DNA of 64,000 bases from Sinorhizobium alkalisoli (GCF_008932245.1 NZ_CP034909.1:2418001-2482000); one strand, 5' to 3'. Positions 36,430 through 46,333 are shown, numbered from the stretch's first letter. A program made the numbers and translations. Notes: generated by a model not told the origin, from the sequence alone.

Positions 36430-37869
36430 TCATGCCGCTCCGCGGGCGTCTACCGGCTGCACATTCTGGTTCATGCGGAACAGATTGCCAGGATCGTAGC
36501 GGCGCTTGACCTCGACGAGCCGGTGATAATTGCCGCCATAGGCCGCCTCCACCCGGTTGACCTCATCGGCCGGCATGAAATTGACATAGACGGTGCCGGC
36601 GGCATGCGGCCTCATCGCCTCGTAAACCTGGCGCGCCCACCCGATACAGGTCTCGTCCATGGCCGGTTCGCGCCAACGGGCATGCACATTCATGACGAAA
36701 TGCGAATGGCGCTGCGGAAATGCCGTCTCCTCCGCCGCGATCCGGCCAGCCAGGCCGCCCACATGGCCGATGAAAACCTCGCATTCCGGCCCCGGCAGCT
36801 TCCGGATCGCCTCGATCAGAACATCGATCGCTGCGTCGGAAAGCTCGAGGAGATCATGGCTCTTCCAGTAGTTGCGGGCCCCCGGCGTCAGCAGCGGATC
36901 GAAAGCCTGCTCCCAGGCGAGGAAGGGATGGGGCGAGACCACGTCCACGATCGGATTGCCGATCGCGCGCAGGGCGGCCGTTGCTTTCTCGCCCGCCGCG
37001 ATGTCACCGCAATAGCAGATGGCGAGCACCACGACTTCCTTGCCGTGCCACTCCTCAGGAATGAACGTCAACGGTGGTGCCTGACGCAGGACGACCCAGC
37101 AGGTGAGTTCGTCCGGCGCCGCCTCCAGCGCCTGCCGGTATTGCGCAAGGACTTGGCGCGCATCGTCGAAGGGGTGCACGACCAGCCCCGAAAGCACCTC
37201 TGGGCCGAGCTCGTGCAGGGCGAATTCGAAAGCCGTGACGACGCCGAAATTGCCGCCGCCGCCCTTCAAGGCCCAGAAAAGGTCGCGATGCTCCGTGGGA
37301 TTCGCGCGCAGCAGCTCGCCGTTCGCCGTCACCACGTCCGCGGAGAGCAGGTTGTCGCAGGTCAGGCCGAATTTGCGCGCGGTCCAGCCGAACCCGCCGC
37401 CAAGCGCCAGTCCCGCAATGCCGGTGGTGGAGTTGATGCCGACGGGCAGCGCCAGTCCGAAGGCCTGGGTTTCCTTGTCGACATCGGCGAGCGTCGCGCC
37501 GGGTTCCACCCAGGCCCGTTTCGTCGTCGCATCGACGCGCACGGATTTCATGGGCGAGAGGTCGATCATCAGCCCGCCGTCGCACACGGCATTGCCGGCG
37601 ATGTTGTGGCCGCCGCCCCGCACCGCCACCAGCAACTGGCTCTCCGCCGCGAAGCGAACGGCATTGATGACGTCGGACGCGCCGGCGCATTGCACGATCA
37701 AGCCGGGCCTGCGGTCGGTCATCGCATTCCAGATCGAGCGCGCCTCCTCGTAACCCGGATCACCTTGCTTCAGCACCCGCCCGCGCAATCGGCCTTGAAG
37801 CGCTTCGACAGCCGCGGCGCCGACGGTTGTTTTTCCTGCTTGCAGATTGGTGAGGCTCATATCGTTCAT
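36430..37869 (-). CDS. FAD-binding oxidoreductase, berberine-bridge-enzyme-like
   Basis: A 479-residue flavoprotein with an FAD_binding_4 domain (AVRGGGHNIAGNAVCDGGLMIDLS near residue 85; ALGGGFGWTARKFGLTCDNL near residue 155) and the C-terminal BBE motif NYHRLVEVKRRYDPGNLFR. The histidine in GGGHNIAG is the usual 8-alpha attachment site. The second covalent cysteine position seen in classical BBE enzymes appears to be Ser/Thr here, so FAD may be linked only once. The substrate is unknown, probably a sugar or phenolic. A run of nine cytosines at 36393-36401 lies just downstream. Confidence 0.82.
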   Translation of the reverse strand: MNDMSLTNLQAGKTTVGAAAVEALQGRLRGRVLKQGDPGYEEARSIWNAMTDRRPGLIVQCAGASDVINAVRFAAESQLLVAVRGGGHNIAGNAVCDGGLMIDLSPMKSVRVDATTKRAWVEPGATLADVDKETQAFGLALPVGINSTTGIAGLALGGGFGWTARKFGLTCDNLLSADVVTANGELLRANPTEHRDLFWALKGGGGNFGVVTAFEFALHELGPEVLSGLVVHPFDDARQVLAQYRQALEAAPDELTCWVVLRQAPPLTFIPEEWHGKEVVVLAICYCGDIAAGEKATAALRAIGNPIVDVVSPHPFLAWEQAFDPLLTPGARNYWKSHDLLELSDAAIDVLIEAIRKLPGPECEVFIGHVGGLAGRIAAEETAFPQRHSHFVMNVHARWREPAMDETCIGWARQVYEAMRPHAAGTVYVNFMPADEVNRVEAAYGGNYHRLVEVKRRYDPGNLFRMNQNVQPVDARGAA

Positions 37870-38032
37870 GATCCGCTCCTCCCGCGGTGGACCTCTGCCC
37901 CAGCAGTCGAGCATTCTGCGCCCTTGTAGGTCGGCCCGCAAGCAAGGCCGGCCCCGGCCGTCTACACATCTGTGGGAGCGGCCCCGCTCATGACAAACTC
38001 AGCGGTTCTGCCCGCATCAAGGAAGGATGGGA

Positions 38033-38797
38033 TCAACCCGGCGCCGGCGCGGCCTCTCGGCGGAAGCCCTTGCTCGCCACCATCAGGTTCAGCGTGTAAT
38101 TCTCGGCAATGCGGCCGGCTACGAGATCGGCCGAGGTGAGCCGCTCGACGACGCGCCCGCCCTGCATCACCGCCAGGCGATCGCACATATGGGTGACGAC
38201 GCCGAGATCGTGGCTGACCAGGAGAAATGTCAGCTTGCGCCGCTGGCGCACCTCTTCGAGTAGGTTCAGCACCTCCGCCTGAACGGAGGCATCGAGCGCC
38301 GATGTCGGTTCGTCGAGGAGCAGGATCGAAGGCTCGAGGATCAGGGCCCGCGCGATCGCCACGCGCTGCCTCTGGCCGCCGGAAAGCTGATGCGGATAGC
38401 GGAAGCGGAAGCCGGAGCCGAGGCCCACCTCGTCGAGCGCCGTCAGGATGCGCCGCTCACTATCGCCGAACCCGTGGACCGCGAGCGGCTCCGCCAACTG
38501 CCGGTCGATCGTCTGGCGTGGATGCAGCGATCCGTAAGGATCCTGGAACACCATCTGCACCGCGCGGTAAAAGGTCTTGTCGCGCGCGCCTTCAAGCGCC
38601 CGCCCCTGGACCCGAATGATGCCTGCGCTTGTCGGCGCAAGCCCGGCGATCGCGCGCAGGAGCGTCGATTTTCCCGAGCCGGACTCGCCGACGAGGCCGA
38701 AGGATTCTCCCGCCGCGATCTCGACGCCGACGTCGTCCACCGCCTTGAAGCCGTCGAAGAGGACGCTGAGATTTTCAACCGATACGGCCGCGGTCAT
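38033..38797 (-). CDS. Peptide ABC transporter ATP-binding protein (DppF-like)
   Basis: A 254-residue ATPase: Walker A GESGSGKS near residue 36, [19 protein letters not shown], Walker B ILLLDEPTSALD and LLVSHDLGVVTHM. It is the second ATPase of an Opp/Dpp-type importer. The ATG at 38797 overlaps the stop of the upstream DppD-like gene by 4 bases (ATGA), so it is translationally coupled. It is somewhat shorter than usual DppF and lacks the C-terminal oligopeptide-binding tail. Confidence 0.88.
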   Translation of the reverse strand: MTAAVSVENLSVLFDGFKAVDDVGVEIAAGESFGLVGESGSGKSTLLRAIAGLAPTSAGIIRVQGRALEGARDKTFYRAVQMVFQDPYGSLHPRQTIDRQLAEPLAVHGFGDSERRILTALDEVGLGSGFRFRYPHQLSGGQRQRVAIARALILEPSILLLDEPTSALDASVQAEVLNLLEEVRQRRKLTFLLVSHDLGVVTHMCDRLAVMQGGRVVERLTSADLVAGRIAENYTLNLMVASKGFRREAAPAPG

Positions 38798-39627
38798 AGC
38801 GCCCACTCCGGCTTGCGGTCGAGCACCGGCAGGGGGTGGCGGTCGGCGCCGATCACCGGCATGCAGTTCAGGAGACCCTGCGTATAGGGGTGTTTCGCAT
38901 TGGCGAGATCCAAGGCGGCGATCTCCTCGACGATCCGCCCCGCATACATGACGAGCACCCGGTCGCAGAAGGAGGACACGAGCCGCAGATCGTGTGAAAC
39001 GAAGATCAGCCCCATGCCGCGCTCCGACACAAGTTTGTCGAGGATCGACAGCACCTCGAGCTGCACGGTCACGTCGAGGGCCGAGGTCGGCTCGTCGGCG
39101 ATCAACAGTTCCGGCCCGGCAATCAGCATCATCGCGATCATCGCCCTTTGACCCATGCCGCCCGAGACCTCATACGGATAGAGGTCGAACACACGCTTCG
39201 GGTCGCGGATCTGCACCGCGGCCAGCATGTCGAGCGTCCGTTCGCGCGCCTCCGCGCGACTGACCTTCTCATGTTGCCGCAGCGTCTCGACGATCTGCCG
39301 GCCAATGCTCATAACCGGGTTCAGCGAATATTTCGGGTCCTGCAGGATCATGGCGATCCGCTTGCCGCGCAGATCCCTGCGCCGCTTCGGCGGGGCGTTC
39401 AAGAGATCGATGCCGTCGAAGGACAGCGTCTTCGCCGTCACCTCTGCCTGCGGCGGCGTCAGCCCCATGATCGCCCGGCCCGTCTGCGACTTGCCGGAGC
39501 CGCTCTCGCCGACGATGCCGAGGCGTTCGCGCCCCAGCGTGAAGGACACGCCGCGGACCGCCTCGACCACGCCGGTGCGGGTCGGGAAGCGGACCTTCAG
39601 GTCCTCGACCGTCAGAAGGACACTCAC
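38794..39627 (-). CDS. Peptide ABC transporter ATP-binding protein (DppD-like)
   Basis: A 277-residue ATPase from GTG at 39627, which overlaps the upstream permease stop as GTGA. Walker A is GESGSGKSQ near residue 38, the signature is VSGGMGQRAMIAMMLI, Walker B is LLIADEPTSALD, and the C-terminus has the KHPYTQGLLNCMP motif of oligopeptide-transport ATPases. An open frame extending far upstream is an out-of-register reading of the permease gene and is ignored. Confidence 0.9.
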   Translation of the reverse strand: MSVLLTVEDLKVRFPTRTGVVEAVRGVSFTLGRERLGIVGESGSGKSQTGRAIMGLTPPQAEVTAKTLSFDGIDLLNAPPKRRRDLRGKRIAMILQDPKYSLNPVMSIGRQIVETLRQHEKVSRAEARERTLDMLAAVQIRDPKRVFDLYPYEVSGGMGQRAMIAMMLIAGPELLIADEPTSALDVTVQLEVLSILDKLVSERGMGLIFVSHDLRLVSSFCDRVLVMYAGRIVEEIAALDLANAKHPYTQGLLNCMPVIGADRHPLPVLDRKPEWAL

Positions 39628-40556
39628 TGGCCGCTCTCCCGCGGGTCGAGCGCGTCGCGCAGACCGTCGCCCAGCAGGTTGAAGCCGAGGCTGACGATGA
39701 GGATGGCGATGCCCGGCATGGTGGCGACCCACCATTGATCGAGAATGAAGCGCCGCCCCGAGGCGATCATCGCACCCCATTCGGGCAGCGGCGGCTGCGC
39801 CCCGAGGCCGAGGAAACCGAGGCCCGCCGCCGTCAGAATAATGCCGGCCATGTCGAGGGTGACGCGCACGATCAGCGATGACAGGCACATCGGCATCACA
39901 TGGCGGAAGACGATGCGCGCCGGCGACGCCCCCATCAGCCGTACCGCGGCGATGTAGTCGGAGTGGCGCACAGTCAGCGTCTCGGCGCGGGCGATACGCG
40001 CATAGGGCGGCCAGGAAGTGATGGCGATGGCGATGACCGCATTCTCGATGCCCGGCCCGAGGGCTGCGACGAAGGCGAGCGCCAGCACAAGCTTCGGAAA
40101 GGCGAGGAAGATATCGGTGATGCGCATGAGGACCGCGTCGATCCAGCCGCCGGCATAGCCGGCGACGGCGCCGACGATCAGGCCAACGGGGGCGGCGATG
40201 ATCGCGACGAGCCCGACGACCACGAGCGTCAGACGCGAACCATGGATCAGCCGCGACAGGATATCGCGTCCCTGATCGTCGGTGCCGAGCAGATAGCCCT
40301 CGCTGCCCGGCGGCTGCAGCCGCGCGCCGGCGAGATTGCCGACGAAGGGCGAATGCGGTGCAAGGAAGTCGGCAAAAGCGGCGACGAGCACGAGTGCCAT
40401 GAGGATCAGAAGTCCGGCAACGGCGAGGTGGTTTGCCGAAAACCGACGCCAGGTCATATAGGCGCGGCCAAACCGCGCCTGCATCCGCGATTGCGGCCGG
40501 TCGGAAAGAAGCCATTCGCGCCGCGTCATCGGGCGGCTTTGGGATGCAAGGCTCAT
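39624..40556 (-). CDS. Peptide ABC transporter permease (DppC-like)
   Basis: A 310-residue inner-membrane protein with an OppC_N segment (NHLAVAGLLILMALVLVAAFAD) and the binding-protein-dependent transport core. It includes GTDDQGRDILSRLIHGSRLTL and the EAA loop YIAAVRLMGASPARIVFRHVMP. It pairs with the DppB-like permease upstream and overlaps both neighbours by 4 bases. Confidence 0.9.
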   Translation of the reverse strand: MSLASQSRPMTRREWLLSDRPQSRMQARFGRAYMTWRRFSANHLAVAGLLILMALVLVAAFADFLAPHSPFVGNLAGARLQPPGSEGYLLGTDDQGRDILSRLIHGSRLTLVVVGLVAIIAAPVGLIVGAVAGYAGGWIDAVLMRITDIFLAFPKLVLALAFVAALGPGIENAVIAIAITSWPPYARIARAETLTVRHSDYIAAVRLMGASPARIVFRHVMPMCLSSLIVRVTLDMAGIILTAAGLGFLGLGAQPPLPEWGAMIASGRRFILDQWWVATMPGIAILIVSLGFNLLGDGLRDALDPRESGQ

Positions 40557-41626
40557 CGCGCGCGCGTCCTCGGGTCAAGCGTCCGATAAAGGAGATCGGA
40601 CAGGAGATTGATGCCGATGAACACCGAGCCTATAACGATGGTGCCGCCGAGCACGGCGTTCATGTCGGCATTCTGCAGCGAATTGGTGATGTAGAGCCCA
40701 AGCCCCGGCCAGGCGAAGACCGTTTCGGTCAGCACCGAGCCCTCGAGCAGCCCCGCATAGGAAAGCGCGATCACGGTCACCAGCGGCACCGCCGCATTGC
40801 GCAGTGCGTGGCCCCAGATGATCCGCACCTCGGAAAGTCCCTTAGCGCGCGCGGCGACGATATATTCCTGCTGCAACTCGTTCAGCATGAAGCTGCGGGT
40901 CATGCGGCTGATATAGGCAAGCGAGAAATAGCCGAGCAGCGAGGCCGGCAGGATGATATGCCGGAAGACGTCGCGGAAGACGTCCCACTGACCCTGCCAG
41001 AGCGCATCGAGAAGATAGAAGCCGGTAATCGGCGTGAAGCTATATTCGTAGACGATGTCGATGCGGCCGGGATAGGCGACCCATCGCAGCCGCGCATAGA
41101 AGACGAGGAGGGCGAGCAGAGCCAGCCAGAAGATCGGCACGGAATAGCCGACGAGACCGATGATGCGGACGATCTGATCGGCAAGACTGCCGCGTTTGAC
41201 GGCAGCGAGCACCCCGAGCGGCACGCCGATCAGCGCGCCGATCAAGGTCCCGAGCGTCGCAAGCTCGATCGTCGCCGGGAAGACGCGGCGGATATCGGTC
41301 ATCACCGGATTGGTCGTCAGCACGGAGGTGCCGAAGTCGCCGGAAAGCGCCTGCCGGACATAGATGAAGAACTGCTGGTAGAGGGGCAGGTTGAGCCCCA
41401 TCGCCTCGCGCGTCCGTTCGACGACATGCGCCGGCGCGCGGTCGCCGAGCACCGCCAGCACCGGATCGATCGGAATCACCCGGCCGATGAAGAAGGTGAC
41501 GGCGAGCAGGCCGAGATAGGTGGTCGCCACCACGACGAGGAATTGCAGCGCCGCGGCAATGATCTTGCGGGGACGGGCGCGCCGTTGCCCGTTCTCCCGC
41601 TCTGTTGCACTCAAGCTCAAGGACAC
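40553..41626 (-). CDS. Peptide ABC transporter permease (DppB-like)
   Basis: A 357-residue permease with about six membrane segments. The N-terminal RRARPRKIIAAALQFLVVVATTYLGLLAVTF is followed by the periplasmic region containing VLAVLGDRAPAHVVERTREAMGL and the coupling loop YIVAARAKGLSEVRIIWGHALRN. It is the first permease of the operon, 11 bases after the substrate-binding protein gene. The N-terminal tail before the first membrane segment is a little longer than usual. Confidence 0.88.
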   Translation of the reverse strand: MSLSLSATERENGQRRARPRKIIAAALQFLVVVATTYLGLLAVTFFIGRVIPIDPVLAVLGDRAPAHVVERTREAMGLNLPLYQQFFIYVRQALSGDFGTSVLTTNPVMTDIRRVFPATIELATLGTLIGALIGVPLGVLAAVKRGSLADQIVRIIGLVGYSVPIFWLALLALLVFYARLRWVAYPGRIDIVYEYSFTPITGFYLLDALWQGQWDVFRDVFRHIILPASLLGYFSLAYISRMTRSFMLNELQQEYIVAARAKGLSEVRIIWGHALRNAAVPLVTVIALSYAGLLEGSVLTETVFAWPGLGLYITNSLQNADMNAVLGGTIVIGSVFIGINLLSDLLYRTLDPRTRAR

Positions 41627-41637
41627 GGTCCTTCCGG

Positions 41638-43278
41638 CTATTCCTTGGAGACGTTCCAGACGAAGTTCGTATCGAAGCTCGGCCCGAGCTTGTAGTCCTT
41701 GACGTTGCCGCGCAGGCCCGCGACCTCCGTCTTCTGGTAGATAATCGCGAAGGGGCTATCCTCGAGAACGGCCTTCTGGAGCTCCTTGTAGATCTCGGCA
41801 CGCTTGGCGCTGTCGCGCTCGAGAAGCGCCTCCCTGGTCTTCTTGCTCAATTCCGGAATATCCCAGGCGTTTCGCCAGGCAAGCGTCTTCACCTTGCCTT
41901 CGTCGGAATTGTCCGGATTGCTGGCGAATGTCTCGGCATTCGAATGCGGGTCGAAATAGTCCATCCCCCACTCGCCGATATACATGTCATGGTTGCGGGC
42001 GCGATATTTCGTGAGCGTCTGCTTGCCGTCGCCAGGAATGATTTCGAGCTTCACGCCGGCTTGCCCCAGCGTCTGCTGGAAGGACTCCGCAATGCCGGTG
42101 ACGGGCTGGGTGTTGCGCACGTCCATCGTCACGGAAAACCCGTCCGGATAACCGGCCTTGGCCAGGAGGTCCTTGGCCTTGGCGACGTCGAGCTTATAGG
42201 GGTTTTCGTCGAGCGCGCCGAGCACGCCCTTCGGCAGGAACGTCTGGTGGATTTCACCGATCCCCTTGATCAAGGTCGCGCCGATCGCGTCATAGTCGAC
42301 GAGATATTTGAAGGCCTCGCGCACCTCGGGTTTCGCGAGGTCTTCGTTCTTCTGGTTGAGACTGATGTAATAGATGGTGCCCTTCGCCGCGTCGGTCGTC
42401 CAGAGGTCTGCATTTTTCGAAACCGCCTCGTAGTCGCCCGGCTCGAGATTGCGCGCGACGTCGACATCGCCGGCTTCGAGCGCGAGGCGTTGGCCGGAGC
42501 TTTCCTTCATATGCCGGTAGATGACCCGGGCGAGCTTCGCCTGTTCGCCGTAGTAATTGTCGTTGCGCTCCAGCACGACAACCTCGTTGGCTCGCCATTC
42601 GCGCAGCTTGAAGGCCCCGGAGCCGGCATAGCCGGTCTTCAGCCACTCATTGCCGAAGTCGTTGTCGTATTTGTAGGTGTCGCTCGGCTCGACGGATTTC
42701 ACATGCTCGAGCACCAGCTTCTTGTCGACCACCGAAGCAACGGTGGCGGTCAGGCAGTTGAGCACAAAACTCGGCGCGTAGGGCTGGTCAACCGTGAACA
42801 CAAAAGTCCCTTCGTCAACGGCCTTGGCCTTTTCGGTGACGTTGTCTCCCGTCAGACCGAATTGCGTGAGAATGAAAGCCGGGCTCTTGTCGAGCTTGAC
42901 GGCGCGTTCGAAGGAATAGGCAACGTCCTCGGCGGTGATCGGATTGCCGGACGCGAATTTCATGCCGGGCTTCAGCTTGAACGTATAGGTGAGGCCGTCG
43001 TCGGACACCTCCCAGCTTTCGGCGAGATCGCCGATCACCTTGCTCGTGTCGTTGAGATCGAGGCGGACGAGCAGGCTGTAGGTGTTGCTGGTCATCTCGG
43101 CGGTCGAAATCTCGAAGGCCTCACCCGGATCCATGGTGATGATGTCATCAATCGCCCAGGCCTGGACGAGCGTGTCTTTCGGCGTCTCGGCAAATGTCGG
43201 CTGAGCCACGCCCATGGCAAGTGCCATGGCCGCAGATGCAGCCAGAAGTCGAAAACGTCCATGGAGCTTGTGCATCAT
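41638..43278 (-). CDS. Peptide ABC transporter substrate-binding protein (SBP_bac_5)
   Basis: A 546-residue periplasmic binding protein. The signal peptide (about residues 1-30, ending QPTFAE) is followed by an SBP_bac_5 domain with GDLAESWEVSDDGLTYTFKLKPGMKFASGNPITAEDVAYSFER, the family landmark. It would capture di- or oligopeptides, although some members bind opines or other amines. The neighbouring dipeptidase supports a dipeptide substrate. It is second in the operon, 48 bases after the dipeptidase gene. Confidence 0.9.
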   Translation of the reverse strand: MMHKLHGRFRLLAASAAMALAMGVAQPTFAETPKDTLVQAWAIDDIITMDPGEAFEISTAEMTSNTYSLLVRLDLNDTSKVIGDLAESWEVSDDGLTYTFKLKPGMKFASGNPITAEDVAYSFERAVKLDKSPAFILTQFGLTGDNVTEKAKAVDEGTFVFTVDQPYAPSFVLNCLTATVASVVDKKLVLEHVKSVEPSDTYKYDNDFGNEWLKTGYAGSGAFKLREWRANEVVVLERNDNYYGEQAKLARVIYRHMKESSGQRLALEAGDVDVARNLEPGDYEAVSKNADLWTTDAAKGTIYYISLNQKNEDLAKPEVREAFKYLVDYDAIGATLIKGIGEIHQTFLPKGVLGALDENPYKLDVAKAKDLLAKAGYPDGFSVTMDVRNTQPVTGIAESFQQTLGQAGVKLEIIPGDGKQTLTKYRARNHDMYIGEWGMDYFDPHSNAETFASNPDNSDEGKVKTLAWRNAWDIPELSKKTREALLERDSAKRAEIYKELQKAVLEDSPFAIIYQKTEVAGLRGNVKDYKLGPSFDTNFVWNVSKE

Positions 43279-43326
43279 TTTACGCTTCCCTCTTTTTTTG
43301 CCCTTTGCGGGCTCTTCTTCACGAAT

Positions 43327-44382
43327 TCAGGCATCCTCGTGCCAGGCTTTTGCGAGAACTCTCAACCAGTTCTCGCCGCATATCTTCTTGAGCTCGCGAT
43401 CGCCATAGCCGGCCTCCCTCAGCGCTGCGACGAGCCGCTGATTGCCCGCCGCGTCGCCGATTGCCTCCGGGATCGTCGCGCCGTCGAAATCCGAGCCGAG
43501 CGCGATGCAGTCGATGCCGAGGCGCTCGACCATGTAGTCGACATGACGGACCATGTCGGCAAGCGGCGTCGCGGCGTTTTCCTGTCCATCCGCGCGGAGC
43601 ATCGTCGTCGCATAATTGAGGCCGACGAGCCCCTGGCTTTCCCCGATCGCATCGAGCTGCCGGTCGGTGAGATTGCGGGCGACGGGCGTCAGTGCATGCG
43701 CATTGGAATGGCTGGCGACGAGCGGCTGGTCGGTGGTCTTCGCGACGTCCCAGAAGCCCTTTTCGGTGAGGTGGGCGAGATCGACCAGGATGCCGAGCCG
43801 GTTGCAGGCGCGCACGAGTTCGAAGCCGGCTTCCGTCAGGCCGCCGCCGCTATCCGGCGACATCGGATAGGCGAAGGGCACGCCGTGGCCGAAGACATTG
43901 TGGCGGCTCCACACGGGACCGAGCGAGCGAAGCCCGGCCGCATGGAAGGTCTCGAGCCCAGCCAGGTCCGGCCCGATCGCCTCGCAGCCTTCCATGTGGA
44001 GCACTGCCGCGAAGACCCCGTCGTCGATCGCTCTCCGGATTGCGTCGGTCGAGCGGCAGAGCCGCCAGGCGCCGGCCCGGTCGAGCCTGAAGGCGATGTC
44101 TGCGATCTCAAGCGCAGTTGCGAGCGACGGCAGGTGGTCGAGCGGAGCGGAGAGCGGCGTCGCATAATGGCCATTGGTGTCCGGCACCCTCAGGACAAGA
44201 TCGCCGGACGGGATGTATATGGCGCAGAGCCCGCCGATGAGGCCGCCCTCCCTCGCCCGCGGCGCATCGATATGCCCCTTGTCGGTTCCGTCGATAAACT
44301 CCGCCACCGGATCGCTGCCGCCGCGTTCGCGCTGCCAAAGCCGCAGGAGCACGTCGTTATGGCCGTCGAATACCGCCTGCAT
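43327..44382 (-). CDS. Membrane dipeptidase-type peptidase (M19)
   Basis: A 351-residue M19 dipeptidase. The metal ligands are visible: HxD in DGHNDVLLR (residues 8 and 10), Glu in LHMEGCEAIG (near 130), His in ILVDLAHLTEKGF (near 200), His in VASHSNAHAL (near 222) and Asp in ALGSDFDG (near 294). It hydrolyses dipeptides in the cytoplasm (no signal peptide). It leads an operon with a complete Dpp-type importer, so imported dipeptides are probably cleaved directly. D-amino-acid-containing dipeptides are also possible substrates for the family. Confidence 0.92.
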   Translation of the reverse strand: MQAVFDGHNDVLLRLWQRERGGSDPVAEFIDGTDKGHIDAPRAREGGLIGGLCAIYIPSGDLVLRVPDTNGHYATPLSAPLDHLPSLATALEIADIAFRLDRAGAWRLCRSTDAIRRAIDDGVFAAVLHMEGCEAIGPDLAGLETFHAAGLRSLGPVWSRHNVFGHGVPFAYPMSPDSGGGLTEAGFELVRACNRLGILVDLAHLTEKGFWDVAKTTDQPLVASHSNAHALTPVARNLTDRQLDAIGESQGLVGLNYATTMLRADGQENAATPLADMVRHVDYMVERLGIDCIALGSDFDGATIPEAIGDAAGNQRLVAALREAGYGDRELKKICGENWLRVLAKAWHEDA

Positions 44383-44719
44383 GCGCAGAATTCCTCGTTA
44401 TATCAGGGAGATCGGATGGATCATCCGCCATGCCGCGCCCGTGGGTGGACCGGTCGATGCTATTGAAAGGCACCGGCCATTTCAATGAATTTCCAGGGGC
44501 CCGCCCGCGGGCACCTGTAGCGAAATGTTGCAGGAAAGCCGCAATCGCATGGCGAGGACCTGTCGAACGAGACGCGCAGGACGATCGAATTGGTGTCAGG
44601 CGAGCGAAAATCTGCGATAGCTATGCGCAAAGAGCCGATGACCGCCGGTCATGACGACCGTCTGCCGCATGTCTCCTCGAGAGGCAAGGCGCTGAAGAAC
44701 AGGCCGAGGGGAATTTGAC
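44383..44719. other. 337-base divergent intergenic region
   Basis: This lies between the dipeptidase operon (minus) and the lipoprotein hydrolase (plus). It should hold both promoters. I see no convincing small gene, repeat or operator. Confidence 0.4.
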
Positions 44720-45979
44720 GTGTCGTCGATCGCTGTTCTCAACCTCGCAATGCGGCTGGCGCGCACCTTCATCTGCCTGGCGCTGATGTTCGGCATTGCC
44801 GGCTGCGGCGGGCGACCCGTCGGGGTTCTCGTTCCCTCCGGTTCCGCCGACGGCGCCTCCAAGGTCGATCTCCTGGTCGCCACCACCCGCAAACCCTCCG
44901 AGGATCCCGGCATCCTTTTCACCGGCGAGCGCGCCCGGCAATTGTCGCTGACGGAAATCGTCGTCTCGATACCGCCCGAGAAGAACCGAACGGTCGGCCA
45001 GGTGCAATGGCCGAAGAAGCTTCCGCCCGACCCGAGCCGCGCTTTCTCGACCGTCAGCGTCGAGCCGATCGAGGCGGGCCCGCAAACGCGCGCCTGGCTC
45101 GAGGGGCATCTGCCCCGGAGCCGGCGGGTGCTGATCTTCGTCCACGGCTTCAACAATCGCTTCGAGGATGCGGTTTATCGCTACGCCCAGATCGTCCACG
45201 ATTCCGGCGCCGACGTCGCTCCAGTGATCTTCACCTGGCCGTCGCGCGCGAGCATCTTCGACTATAATTACGACAAGGAAAGCACCAACTACTCGCGCGA
45301 TGCGCTGGAGGAACTGCTGCAGCGCGCATCCAAGGATCCCGCAGTCGGCGAGATCACGCTAATGGCCCATTCCATGGGCTCGTGGCTCACCGTCGAAGCA
45401 CTCAGGCAGATGGCGATCCGCGACGGCCGCGTTGCGCCCAAGATCACCGACGTGATCCTCGCGTCGCCTGACCTCGACGTCGACGTCTTCTCGCAGCAGA
45501 TGCGGGCGATGGGCAAGGATCGGCCGAAATTCACGCTTTTCGTCTCCCGCGACGACCGGGCGCTGACCGTCTCTCGGCGCATCTCCGGCAATATCGACCG
45601 GCTCGGCCAGATCGATCCCACCGTCGAACCCTATCGCAGCCAGCTCGAAAACGCCGGCATCACCGTGCTCGACCTGACGGCACTCAAGGGCGGGGATCGG
45701 CTCAACCACGGCAAGTTCGCCGAAAGCCCGGAAGTGGTGCGGCTCCTCGGCAACCGGCTCATTGCCGGCCAGACCGTGACGGATTCGGATGTCGGACTTG
45801 GGGAGCGTGTCGGCGCCGTCGCGCTTGGAACCGCGCAAACCGTCGGCAGCGCGGCCAGCGTCGCCGTCTCGACCCCGATCATGATCTTCGACCCGCGTAC
45901 CCGGCAGACCTATGACGACCAGCTGCGCCGCCTGGGCCAGTCGATGGAAAACACCGTCGGCTCCGCGGTCGCGCCGTAA
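44720..45979 (+). CDS. Alpha/beta hydrolase, DUF900 family lipoprotein
   Basis: A 419-residue protein from GTG at 44720 (GAGGGG 8 bases upstream). A lipoprotein signal with lipobox IAGC lies near residues 30-33. The alpha/beta hydrolase core shows VLIFVHGFNNRFEDA (near residue 138), nucleophile Ser in LMAHSMGSWL (near 215), and later aspartate and histidine regions (SPDLDVDVF, RLNHGKF). DUF900 proteins are predicted esterases or acyl hydrolases anchored in the membrane. An ATG at 44750 would give a shorter signal peptide and is the alternative start. Confidence 0.87.
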   Translation: MSSIAVLNLAMRLARTFICLALMFGIAGCGGRPVGVLVPSGSADGASKVDLLVATTRKPSEDPGILFTGERARQLSLTEIVVSIPPEKNRTVGQVQWPKKLPPDPSRAFSTVSVEPIEAGPQTRAWLEGHLPRSRRVLIFVHGFNNRFEDAVYRYAQIVHDSGADVAPVIFTWPSRASIFDYNYDKESTNYSRDALEELLQRASKDPAVGEITLMAHSMGSWLTVEALRQMAIRDGRVAPKITDVILASPDLDVDVFSQQMRAMGKDRPKFTLFVSRDDRALTVSRRISGNIDRLGQIDPTVEPYRSQLENAGITVLDLTALKGGDRLNHGKFAESPEVVRLLGNRLIAGQTVTDSDVGLGERVGAVALGTAQTVGSAASVAVSTPIMIFDPRTRQTYDDQLRRLGQSMENTVGSAVAP

Positions 45980-45991
45980 ACGCCTACCGCC

Positions 45992-46333
45992 TCAATGGAA
46001 AGTCGATTTCGAAAAGAGATTGAGAACCAGAACTCCGGCAATGATGAGCGCCAGGCCGAGGATGGCGGCAAAGTCCAGCTTCTGCCCGAAGGTCATGTAA
46101 CCGACGAGCGAAATCAGCACAATGCCGAGGCCGCTCCAGAGCGCGTAGGCGATGCCAACCGGAATGTAGCGCAGCGTATAGGATAGGAAGAAGAAGGCAA
46201 CGGCATAGCAGACGACCATGAGCAGCGTCGGCGCAAGCCGGGTGAAATGCTGTGCCGCTTGCATGGCCGAAGTGCCGAGCACTTCGAAGACGATGGCGAT
46301 CACCAGGACAGTATAGAGCATGGCGGGGTTCAT
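45992..46333 (-). CDS. SMR-family multidrug efflux protein
   Basis: A 113-residue four-helix membrane protein. The conserved acidic residue of the first helix is E17 in VIAIVFEVLGTSAMQ, and YALWSGLGIVLISLVGY (third helix) matches the SMR signature. It should expel cationic compounds as an EmrE-like dimer. The TetR regulator is encoded upstream in the same direction, separated by a palindromic repeat, and both probably respond to the operator at 46999. Confidence 0.92.
   Translation of the reverse strand: MNPAMLYTVLVIAIVFEVLGTSAMQAAQHFTRLAPTLLMVVCYAVAFFFLSYTLRYIPVGIAYALWSGLGIVLISLVGYMTFGQKLDFAAILGLALIIAGVLVLNLFSKSTFH

Noticed and set aside
38794..40578. A 594-codon minus-strand frame suggesting a fused permease-ATPase
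   Set aside because: The upstream half is an alternate-frame reading of the DppC-like permease; the real ATPase begins at the GTG at 39627.
41605..44466. A 953-codon plus-strand frame opposite the peptide-binding protein and dipeptidase genes
   Set aside because: It spans two clearly real genes in antisense and has no recognisable domain.
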